Below are positions 20,541 to 29,074 of a DNA stretch of 64,000 nt, piece by piece (the stretch's first letter is position 1; the number at the start of each line of letters is the position of its first letter). The notes beneath the pieces were generated by a model. The model saw only the letters and a list, made by a program, of their open reading frames with translations. It was not told the DNA's origin and did no database searches. The DNA is taken from assembly GCF_910591885.1 (NCBI RefSeq), contig NW_025963548.1, forward strand, positions 611,501-675,500, written 5' to 3'. Source of the stretch: Bombus terrestris. Taxonomy: Eukaryota; Arthropoda; Insecta; Hymenoptera; Apidae. A program made the translations under genes and the position numbers.

Positions 20541-20785
20541 TGTTAGGAACATGATTCATTTAAACTGTACATGTAAATGTGCGTGTAAGCGTCAGAGGAC
20601 GTCCAGGCCTTAGTTGGGACAAAAGACAAGAGTCAGGCGTTAGAAGTATCTGGAGGAGCCGGTTGACAACAAGCGTGCGTGCTAGTAGCATTTCGAGGTC
20701 TTTAGAGTATAAGATATATGTATAAATGTTGTGTGCTAAATAAAGGGAATTATTTGTATTTCCGAATCCATTCTATACCATTACA
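20541..20785 (+). repeat. 3' LTR of copia element B
   Basis: It directly follows the polypurine tract AAGGAGGCG (20,532-20,540). It is 245 bp, TG...CA. Its junction with AATACAC on the right recurs inverted at 36,821-36,828. Confidence 0.9.
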
Positions 20786-21699
20786 AATACACTAACGTAC
20801 AAGAATATTATAATAATCAGTAACAACGATAGGATTAACCAGTTCGCAAGTATAAAAAAGACACATTTTACACTGTGACGAAATAATATCCAAGAAATCT
20901 GATATAACATACATGGAAAATACACGAATCAGACTGAGAAACCACTGCGCACTTTCGTCAATAACTTCGACACAACCGTTACCAACTACTCGCGGAGTGA
21001 GATTGACCGAAGCGGTCCAGAGGCAACGCCCACGTACCCCAAGCGGCTACTGCCCCGCCACCAATAGTAACCCGACAGAACAGGATAATACTTGAATTCG
21101 TTGTTCCCCAAATTTTGAATTTATTTACCTCAACAACATATATAATGTACAAAAATTTATAATAATTTATAATACTGTTTATAATAACATGTAAATTATA
21201 TTAATTATCTGACGCACGCAATGAGAGAAAGGTAAAGACCAGCGTGGCCGATGCGGCACTAACTCTACATCCGGTTGACCTCAATTTACCTACCTACGTA
21301 CCTACACAGTGACGCCTACGCTTTAAAACTTTTGTCGAAATTTTAAAGTTTTAATGGTAAACTCTTCGTTCTTATAATATCTAACTGACAGGCATGCACC
21401 ATTTATAAAAGAATCAACATAAATTTCGTAGTTGAGTATTATTGAAAGTCTCTAATTTAATTCAGAAAGGCAATAATTTGTTTAACGAAATAAGCCATTT
21501 ATTTATCATCCGGGTTTCTACCATGACATTTATGTTATAATAGCAATATGAAAATAAGACAATCTGAGTAAAGAAATACTATTTCAAGTCATTTTCACCA
21601 ATACATCTTAAGTGGTTTATAAATGATTCGTGTATTCCCTTCTTTCCTTCTGCCCCTACACACGCGAAACTATAACTAGCATTTAAACAAAATCAACTA
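20786..21699. other. Spacer shared (inverted) with 35,906-36,827, no gene recognised
   Basis: AT-rich sequence present a second time in reverse orientation in copy C. A 60-codon frame at 20,913-21,095 is open in both copies, but it has no domain I recognise and may be chance. No other content is seen. Confidence 0.5.
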
Positions 21700-22090
21700 T
21701 GTTTCGCGTCAACGAGAGTCGTAAATTCCCGTTACCATCAGATAATCGACGCCACTGTAAGGATATAGAAGGGGTTCGGAAATTCAAATAATTCCCTTTA
21801 TTTAGCACACAACAGTTATACATATATCTTATACTCTAAAGACCTCGAAATCCTACTCGCACGCACACTTGTTGCCAACCGACTCTTCCAGATACATGTA
21901 ACGACTGACTCTTGTCTTTTGTCCCAACTAAGGCCTGGACGTCCTCTGACGCTTACACACACATTCACATGTACAGTGTAAATGTATTATGTTCCTAACA
22001 GCCACGAACAGATCGAATACCTTATTTCTGTTAGGATAATCGGGGTGGTTCAATTAAGTATACACTGATTTAACAGGTATAAATTACAGT
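21700..22090. repeat. Gypsy-like LTR remnant, split by a copia solo LTR
   Basis: The parts 21,700-21,755 and 22,006-22,090 form one remnant similar to 13,010-13,140. The copia solo LTR lies between them at its GACGCCAC site. Confidence 0.55.
21756..22000 (-). mobile_element. Solo copia LTR with 5-bp target duplication
   Basis: 245 bp in minus orientation. It is flanked by GCCAC at 21,751-21,755 and 22,001-22,005, a perfect target duplication. It shares the CCCCTTCTATATCCTTACA-type terminus with the LTR at 35,613-35,857 instead of the CATTCTATACCATTACA terminus of the nearby element B LTR. Confidence 0.85.
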
Positions 22091-22159
22091 TCATTCAAAC
22101 AACTTGATTAGAGAAATGTAAACTGCTAGAGCATAATTAGGAACGTGACGCTAGGCAAA

Positions 22160-22960
22160 TGCCTCCGCGATCAACAGCTAAAGGACGTCGAAGACCTCAT
22201 GACAAACCCCCCCAGACACGGGACGCTAGGATACCGACACTGCCTGGCGAAAATCGATCGTTTTTCGCGTTAGACCGAAGCCGTTTCCGTCGCCGACATG
22301 GAGGCGGCAACCGTTGCTTCAGCCCTCCTTTCCACGTGGATATTCCGTTTCGACGTACCTTTAAGGATAAGGACCGATCAAGGACGCCAGTTCGAATCAA
22401 ACTTATTTAACGAATTATGCCTGTTCCTCGGCATTAGGCATTTACGAACGACAGCCTATCACCCCGCGACCAACGGGATGGTAGAGCGCTTGCCCCGACA
22501 ACTATAAGCAGCAATCAAATGCCACGATACGAGTAACTGTGTAGAAATCTTGCCAATAGTTTTATTAGACATACGAACAGCTATTACGGACGTGAAGACG
22601 ACGACAGCCGAAATGGTTTATGGCACCGGCATACGATTGCCGGCAGAATTCTGTGCACCAACGAAGCAACAGGCCAAGTCGTATTTCGATTCCGTATTTC
22701 GGAAGCCGTCTAAAACTACGAATAGAAAAGATCAGGCCTCACCCGATTACGCGACACGGCGAAAAAGAAACCTCCGCCTTCCACTCGAAACATCGTCTTA
22801 CGTATTTCTACGTCACGATGCCATCGGAAACCCCTTACAACCACCCTACGGCGGACCGCATCAATTTATATCGAGAGCAAAAAGGACCATTGCTATTGAA
22901 GTTAGCAACAAGAACGTAATCGTACCCGTAGACCGTCCGAAACGCGTGAATTTTTATTGA
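22160..22960 (+). pseudogene. pol: Gypsy (Ty3-like) integrase relic
   Basis: Integrase inserts the element's cDNA into the genome. Reading starts around 22,200 with a decayed core (IDRFSR, then a stop for the usual Trp, then TEAVSVADMEAATVASALL), then FDVPLRIRTDQGRQFES containing the second catalytic Asp, and YHPATNGMVER containing the Glu. A stop at 22,505-22,507 replaces a Lys codon. The C-terminal part (EILPIVLLDIRTAI, AEMVYGTGIRLPAEF, PLQPPYGGPHQF, DRPKRVNFY) is open to 22,960. The upstream pol domains are absent. Confidence 0.8.
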
Positions 22961-23132
22961 ACGATAACACTGAACACCATTACAGCGAAAATCGCGAATT
23001 AATAATACCACCTGATGTTTGAAACGAGCAAAACAAAGACGACTCAGGAATTCATCACTCCAGAGGCTCGGGCAGAAAAGTTCGCTTCCCTGATCGTTCC
23101 CAGCCAGGCCGTCGATAAGCTAATGCGTGAGA
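22961..23132 (+). other. Tail behind the gypsy relic
   Basis: A 69-codon frame with an ATG at 23,015 runs to 23,224 and contains ASLIVPSQAVDKLMRENYQR. I do not recognise it. It overlaps the segment shared with copy A, where the frame is broken. Confidence 0.3.
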
Positions 23133-23550
23133 ACTACCAGCGACATAAATATAAATCGGAGATGAAAGAACACGGGAACCGTCCGTTTGGAATTTTGGGA
23201 AAATCCCGTAACATTGTAATCTAGATTCTACCATAACTGTAATTCAACAATTGTAGCCATCCAGTCCGATTGTAATTGTTCGAAACTTGTGATACTGCAC
23301 TTGGCCTCGAGGCGACAACCAGTCACCGAACGTAGCCGCGGTCAAGGGATGAACGTTTTGGCTAATAAAGGCATGGAGTAATTCTATAGCTGTCCTTAAA
23401 TGAAATAATCGTAGCGGCACGTGACAGTAAACATTCCAACGGTTTCTGTCCCGTGTCTCGCCGCACGCAGACCCTATCCTTCCGATGAGATGAGTGCCAG
23501 ATGTCAACGCATCTCCACAGTATATGTTTAGCGAGCCTGAGGATTCATTA
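23133..23550. other. Unit flank shared with copy A, no gene seen
   Basis: It matches 7,096-7,520 closely. An AATAAAGG signal lies near 23,364. It could be a decayed gypsy LTR. Confidence 0.5.
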
Positions 23551-23556
23551 TACACC

Positions 23557-24050
23557 TATAGCGGCACTCGTCTGTAAAATTCATAACGGATTCGGTCGAG
23601 TGAACCCGCTACACAACAAATCGTGTTTACTGTAAGATGAGTTTATTATAGATCCGACAACCTTAGGCGGTTACCGAAGGTTAATCAAATTCCGTCGTTT
23701 TTGTCGTGATCATATGCCCTCTAGTCAACTACCCGAAATGTCAGCATTTGTAATCAAGGTCGAGAGTACAGCGTCCGTTGTGATTTTTCGAGAACACCTT
23801 GGAAATTTAAATCCCAACGCCTTTTGTCAACTCCGACGCATATAAATATAGCGAACAGGCTAGCGAGGCATTCTTTGTTATCGAATAACACGAGCAGTAG
23901 CAGTTAAGTCGATACTTCTTTGCGCCGATTTATTCGTAATCACGAATCAAGACAACAAGTGTATTATACGACTAGTGTACACGTAGGGTATATTTTAATA
24001 AACTACATAGTTAAATATACCCTTGTGCTTTTAAACCTAAATCGCTACCA
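23557..24050 (+). mobile_element. Solo LTR, 494 bp, TACACC target duplication
   Basis: It starts TATAGCGGCACTCG (TG changed to TA) and ends CGCTACCA. It is flanked by TACACC at 23,551-23,556 and 24,051-24,056. A CATATAAATA box lies near 23,830 and AATAAA near 23,996, so it is oriented plus. Its first 14 bases match, with one difference, the TGTAGCGGCACTCG start of the TRIM LTRs at 28,163 (minus), suggesting a related autonomous family. Confidence 0.7.
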
Positions 24051-24257
24051 TACACCTCAAATCAAATTCCCACTAGTGAATATCTGCTCTATTGCATAAC
24101 AGCAACGTCTAACCCAATGAAGATTCGTTTCACGCATCTAACACTAATCATAATGTGAACCCGATCTATATGAAGATACATGCACATACGATCGATTCTG
24201 ACTGTCCAGGACTCTCACCGGAGCCGGAACTCGCAGTGCACCGTGATGAACGGCACA

Positions 24258-24291
24258 TATATAAGAATACATTCTCAGCCAGACCGTCAGT
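24258..24291 (+). promoter_or_regulatory. TATA plus initiator core promoter of the F-box gene, copy B
   Basis: TATATAAG (24,258-24,265) and TCAGT (24,287-24,291) have the same 31-base spacing as in copy A. Confidence 0.65.
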
Positions 24292-24318
24292 CGTGCTCGC
24301 GCCACAATAGAAGCAACA

Positions 24319-24756
24319 TGGAGTTTCTATAGATCTCTGCTACGCGTCGTTGGTTTGTTCGTGCCAAGTAAGGTAGATATCATTTCCGAACTGCCACTGG
24401 AGGTTTCACACTTGATACTTCGAAAATTGGATCCCTCGTCTCTGCAGAGCGCCGCGCTTGTCTCGCGCAAATGGTTCAACGTATGTGGATCCGACAAGTG
24501 TCTACGGCGGAAAGTGAGACGTCACATGCGACATACGAGAAAGTGGGTCAAGATGCAATTTCTCGGACCTGCAGCCGCTAAAGCTACCAACCAAGAATCA
24601 AGAAGTAGAAGACGTGGTGAGGGCAACCTAAGGCACGAAATAAGTTTATCCGCTGCTCGTACGGCGGTCGTCGTTGGAAGGTTACGCGGTCCGCCGAAAA
24701 TTTCGATACGAGATCGCCCCATCGATGTTGGACCAATAAAATGTATTAGACTCTAA
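24319..24756 (+). pseudogene. F-box protein gene, copy B (frameshift after start)
   Basis: This is the same small F-box gene as at 8,310. The homologous ATG at 24,319 is followed after four codons by TAG because of a 1-nt difference from copy A. Downstream the frame is open to 24,756: F-box (ISELPLEVSHLILRKLD, LVSRKWFNV) and a basic C-terminal part (KVRRHMRHTRKWVKMQFLG, then VVVGRLRGPP). Copy B keeps the Lys codon that is a stop in A, so it shows the probable ancestral extent of about 145 codons. It lacks an alternative upstream ATG. Promoter and 3' AATAAA are retained. Confidence 0.7.
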
Positions 24757-24945
24757 CTCGTGTAAGTACCTTAATTTGACTGCTTGCTCTTGCGAGAACT
24801 TGAAACGGTCTTGTCCGGATTCAGAACTGTAGCGTGAAGCTTGAAATAAAATGGTTTTACTGAGACGGCAATGTGTTTCAGTCACGCTAATACTATCGGT
24901 ATCGTAACAGGCCCATTATTGAATATTAAATAAAACGTGTCACCG

Positions 24946-26260
24946 CTGCGATTGGAGATTTGCCGTCAATTAGATGCGAGATATACTCCTCATTGCCTGC
25001 CAAATACAGCTCACATCAGCTGGCTCGTGCTATTATATCATCTCTGGTCCTCGACATATCAAGCGTAATTGCAGTTTTACAAATTAAGGTTAACATATTC
25101 AAATGAATGTATCTCCGTTTCTATTGCACATATGGCGACAAAGCGATGCCCGTTACATTACACATCCGATGTCATGTGCACCGCACATCTGCTGGTATGT
25201 ACCATGTCAACTCCGGTCTCTGTCAAACCTAGCGAAATTGCTGCTTTACATATTCATGATTAATTATTCAAATCACCGTATCGCCGTTTGCATTGCAGAT
25301 ATGCCGACGATTCGATGCGCGATATACGCCACTTTTGCTGCCAAACACAATACATATTATCTGGTTTGAGTTATGTAACGTGTGGGCGCAGCCAAACTCA
25401 GCGTATTTGCAATTATGCATTTTCAGGTGAAATATTCATATATTACATATTCAAATGAACGTATCTTGGTTTCTATTTCGCCTATTCGATGCGCGCAATA
25501 CTCCACATATGATGCCAAATCAGCCGGTCTGTGCTATGTCAACTCTGGACCCTTTAAAATCCAGCGTAATTGTAGTTTTTGTTGTTAATACTTAAATATT
25601 GCATTCAAAGCTTCGCCACTTCTTTTGCACATATGTGGACAATTAAATACGCCTTGTACTCCGCATTTGCTGTAGTTACATTGCCCATCAGCTCGCTTGC
25701 GCTGCGTAAACTCTGGTCCCAGCAAAATCCAGCCCAAATGCAATTTTGTATGTTCAGGCTTAAATATTCAAATCAACGTGACTCCGATTCCATAGCACAT
25801 ATGTCGACAATACGATGCGCGCTATATTCCACATTGTCTGCCATACGCAGAGCGCTTCATCTGGTTTAAGCCGTGTTAAATCCGGACAGTGTCAAATCCA
25901 GCGTATTTGTAGTTTTGCATATTCAAGCCTAGTTATTCAAGTGAAAGTACCTCCGTATCCATTGTAGGTTTGTCGACAATATGATGCACGTAATACTGCA
26001 CATTTGCTGCCAAATACAGCATACTCCAGCCGGTTTGCTCTATGTCAACTCTGGGCCGTGTCAAATACGGCGACATTGCAGGTTTCCATATTCAGAATCA
26101 AATGGTCAAATTGCCGTACTTCCTTTGCTGTTGCAGACATGCCGAGTATTCGATGTGCCCGGTACTCCAGATTTCTTGCCCAATTCAGCGCACACTAGAC
26201 AATTAGCGCTATGTCCGCAGTGATCCCTGTCAAATCGAGCGTATCAGGTCTATAAATATG
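24946..26260. repeat. About 170-bp tandem repeats, block 3 (about 8 units)
   Basis: It aligns with 8,936-10,920 but lacks about 664 bp (four units). It has the same landmarks (GTCGACAATnCGATGCG, CAAATACAGC, AACTCTGG, AATTGCAG) at a period near 170 bp. Confidence 0.85.
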
Positions 26261-26305
26261 AAACCAGAATTTGCCTATAGATGGCCCTAGCTCATAGTGT
26301 AGTTA

Positions 26306-26745
26306 TCACTATACTATGTCATTGATGCCAAAAGTCGTTGTTGACATCTCACGAACATTTTCGACTGAGAACGGTACAATGATTCTGGCAATGATTCTTT
26401 GGAAGAAATTGCACACTTCATCCGATAGGCATACCGGACGATACAAGGGCTGGTCGTCCCTTCTTCCGAAGCAATACCAGCCTCGCCGTGCGCCATATCC
26501 GAGGGTTGGCACCCTCCTTCGAACACGATGTAAATAGGTGTCGCAGTCTAGGTGCCATGACCCGCATCATCTCCCCTCATACCCGTCGCGGGACTCCTTC
26601 AGGGCCAGGCCCTACTTCGCGGGAGGCTATCTTCCTCGCCTCGTCCATCACCTCCCCGTGTGCATATACGCCGACGCAACGTCATACTAGCTTTTGCGAT
26701 GGCGTGATCGATATTGAAATATGTAACCAAACCTAGTAGCACTGT
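26306..26745 (-). pseudogene. R1-like non-LTR reverse transcriptase relic, copy B
   Basis: It is the same fragment as 10,955-11,400. A minus-strand frame reads PLYRPVCLSDEVCNFFQRII, the conserved RPxxLLD...K..E.II block of R1/Jockey-type reverse transcriptases in decayed form. The upstream part (DEARKIASREVGPGP) is in another frame. Confidence 0.65.
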
Positions 26746-27619
26746 AAATTACTTTCCTACAGTACTTCAGCTTATTATATTTTTTAGATAGTTCATAAGT
26801 ACTTATTCATGAGCACAAACTATAAAAATTTGTTGCGGCATATGAGCCAGAGGGAAATTCAAATCCTATTGTTACTTTGCCCCGGAGTATCAGGATCGTA
26901 AGGATACAAGTAAATACACTCGGAGCATAAAAACGTTGCCACTACTTCGAACAAAGACGATTTTGAATCTTCCGACTTCTGCCCCGACCAGTATAAATAA
27001 ACCGAGGCAACCCAAAGAGTAAAGTATCTTCGAATACCTACGAGTATCAACGACCGATCTGCTGAATTTCGTGGCGAACATTTATGGAATATTTTTACAC
27101 ATTGTATCTACGACTCAGGGCCCATAGACTGTACCTTACTTTATTATTTTAAGTAAATTCGACGATTACGACGACAATCGATAACTTCAAATAAGTCTGA
27201 CGGTCAAACTTCCCATATACCGTGTCCTGTACATATTTCATTATAAAAGACCTGAGTCAAATATTGATGTTTTTGACCGTCAGATGTATTTGAGTTAAGG
27301 CTACCTATACTAGTCGCCGGGGGGGGGGGGTAAAAGAATTCGCATTTGCCTACCTGACGACAATTTCTGGTTGCGGTGATATTGTTTTTACATTAATTGT
27401 AGCTCAGCGGTCTAGGTACTTCGAGGCGACAACGACGTAATTTGCTTTGTCCTATGACTCATGTACCGCTACACTTCTATTTCTATAGAAATATAATGCT
27501 AAATACTAAAATATATCACAAGTATTTCATATTTGAAATAACAGTCAAATTAACGGAATTAATCTGTTTGACATCTATACGGTTCAAGTCTTGTACGAAT
27601 ATATGTACAGCCTGTAGTT
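26746..27619. other. Gene-poor stretch, no gene seen
   Basis: It is conserved with 11,401-12,274, with the same hairpin (27,188-27,292) and a run of 12 G at 27,319-27,330. Confidence 0.6.
27188..27292. repeat. Inverted repeat, copy B
   Basis: Arms 27,188-27,208 and 27,272-27,292 (CTGACGGTCAAA and its complement at the core). It is the counterpart of 11,841-11,945. Confidence 0.7.
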
Positions 27620-27921
27620 TTAATATTCTAAGCGCGTATTGTATGCCGGACACTTATCTTTAATAAATTTTGCAAATCTGTTCATAGTAAGCGATGAATC
27701 ATTAGGCCAATGACAAATAAGGCGACCTTTAAAAGATTTAACGAAACTTGCTTCTGCTGAACTTGGTCTATGAAGGTCGAATAGCTTCTCGTTTGTTTTT
27801 CAATTAAAGACATACTTTATGGAATGTGTTTTGCTGACATACCGATTCCAAGGATTTCCAGTGCTTCTTAAAAATATTACACTCTGTTGTATGAAATATA
27901 ATTTGTCCTTATTATAACCGT

Positions 27922-28162
27922 TGAGGCGTGTATGGCGTTATGTTGTCGTCGGTGATAGTAGTAGTTGCCGGCTGTAGATGTCGCTGCTGGGTCGCTGCTG
28001 ATTATTCTTTATTTTGATGCGTGGTAGAAAAATAGGATCACGGGCGCCGGGAATCGAACCCGGGTCCCGAATGTTCGAAACCTAGAGCGCTAACCACTTC
28101 GCTACCGTGTCCGTTGCTTAGTTAGAGTCGTGTAGCGGTATTTGTTGTCGAGTGCCGCTACA
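27922..28162 (-). repeat. TRIM LTR (3' in element orientation)
   Basis: 241 bp. On the minus strand it has TG start, tRNA-like segment, AAAATAAAG polyadenylation-like signal and CA end. Confidence 0.8.
28039..28110 (-). ncRNA. tRNA-like segment in TRIM LTR with A and B boxes
   Basis: The segment is 72 nt long on the minus strand. A box TAGCGAAGTGGTTAGCG lies at 28,104-28,088 and B box GGTTCGATTCC at 28,060-28,050; both are textbook RNA polymerase III elements. The T arm pairs perfectly (CCGGG/CCCGG). An acceptor-like stem has 5 pairs (CACGG/CCGTG). The D arm pairs in part. The anticodon arm does not pair well, although the loop TTTCGAA has the right shape (apparent anticodon CGA). It is probably not a working tRNA, but the internal promoter looks intact. 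Confidence 0.65.
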
Positions 28163-28507
28163 GTACCCCCCTTACCAGAGATAACGTTATAATTTTTAAT
28201 GTAGTAAAACGTTAGCCGATTGTTGTCAAGAGCCCGTGCCGACGTTGCGCGATGTCACCGATGTGGCGGTGGATCCTGTCGGTACGGTGTGCACGGTTGT
28301 AGGCCTCTGTCCCTCGCAGTCGTCTCGTGCCCAGTCACCTGTTTATTTGCGCGCCGATCGGAGGTGAGGTGTCGAGGTTTTACTGAAGGAAGAGGGCCGC
28401 TGCTCCGTGTTCGTCATAGCGGAAGATCCAGCTTGCCACAGACTTAGAATCGCGATGATAGAAGGCTCGGTAGTGCTACAATGGTCACGCCTCTGTTTTG
28501 CTGTCTA

Positions 28508-28524
28508 CCACGTCGGGGTCACCA
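28508..28524 (-). other. TRIM primer-binding-site-like block
   Basis: Minus strand TGGTGACCCCGACGTGG begins 2 bases after the LTR end. The leading TGG fits the complement of a tRNA CCA end. I cannot name the primer tRNA with confidence. Confidence 0.55.
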
Positions 28525-28526
28525 GT

Positions 28527-28767
28527 TGACGCGTGTATGGCGTTATGTTGTCGTCGGTGATAGTAGTAGTTACCGGCTGTAGATGTCGCTGCTGGGACGC
28601 TGCTGATTATTCTTTATTTTGATGCGTGGTAGAAAAATAGGATCACGGGCGCCGGGAATCGAACCCGGGTCCCGAACGTTCGAAACCTAGAGCGCTAACC
28701 ACTTCGCTACCGTGTCCGTTGCTTAGTTAGTGTCGTGTAGCGGTATTTGTTGTCGAGTGCCGCTACA
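28527..28767 (-). repeat. TRIM LTR (5' in element orientation)
   Basis: 241 bp, five differences from the other LTR. It is followed by the primer-binding-site-like block. Confidence 0.8.
28644..28715 (-). ncRNA. tRNA-like segment in second TRIM LTR
   Basis: Same segment, with A box at 28,709-28,693 and B box at 28,665-28,655. It differs from the other by one base in the anticodon arm (ACGTTCG for ACATTCG), with A and B boxes unchanged. Confidence 0.65.
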
Positions 28768-28962
28768 CCATTAACATCTAATGTCTTTTCTGGAAGTTCG
28801 TATACTAAGGCATCGGAATTATTTTTCATTTTACGCTGCGTTACTCGCAACTTTTCACAGATATATGTACCAACTGGAAGTAGTTCTTTGGCACGTATTC
28901 GAGTATAGTTATTTCCTGCTGGTTTCCACAAAGCTTCACAGAACAACGTCGCTTCCTCGTTC

Positions 28963-29074
28963 CTTTAAACAACAGTCATACATTAGTATCACATGAACGT
29001 ACTCCTTGAAAAAACATTTCATTACTGGAAATCTAAAAGATTATTATTGAACTCAATAAGATTCAGTTGCTTAC
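28963..29074 (-). other. Retained intron in CMTR1 relic, copy B
   Basis: Same GTAAGC donor and AAAG acceptor as in copy A, also 112 bp. Confidence 0.7.

Larger units (their letters stand above)
15739..20785 (+). mobile_element. Copia element B, structurally complete (LTR to LTR), inactive
   Basis: 5' LTR 15,739-15,983, primer-binding site 15,984, gag, protease, integrase, reverse transcriptase, RNase H, polypurine tract 20,532-20,540 and 3' LTR 20,541-20,785 are all present. The 5-bp flanks (AATTC left, AATAC right) do not match, so the 3' flank is rearranged or the insertion is recombinant. The two LTRs differ at many positions (TGC versus TGT start, and others), indicating age or recombination between elements. 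Confidence 0.9.
27922..28767 (-). mobile_element. TRIM-like element (846 bp) with tRNA-like LTRs
   Basis: Two 241-bp direct repeats (27,922-28,162 and 28,527-28,767) differ at five positions and flank 364 bp with no coding capacity. Read on the minus strand, the repeats start TGTAGCGGCACTCG and end in CA. A primer-binding-site-like TGGTGACCCCGACGTGG follows the first repeat (28,524-28,508). A purine tract (GGTAAGGGGGGTAC) precedes the second. Flanks CCGT (27,918-27,921) and CCAT (28,768-28,771) fit a 4-bp target duplication with one change. Copy A shows the empty site at 12,573-12,576. This is the layout of a terminal-repeat retrotransposon in miniature. Confidence 0.8.

Noticed and set aside
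15739..20785. Active copia element B
   Set aside because: It is complete in structure but has frameshifts in gag, integrase and after YVDD and a stop in RNase H, and lacks a matching target duplication.
22197..22400. Minus-strand frame opposite the gypsy integrase
   Set aside because: The plus strand carries clear integrase motifs over the same bases.
28039..28110. Functional tRNA-Ser(CGA) gene
   Set aside because: The anticodon stem does not pair, the acceptor stem has only five pairs with extra 3' bases, and the sequence sits inside both LTRs of a mobile element. It is called tRNA-like only.
28220..28447. 75-codon frame in the TRIM interior
   Set aside because: It starts at TTG, has biased Arg/Cys/Ser composition from GC-rich sequence, and no domain.
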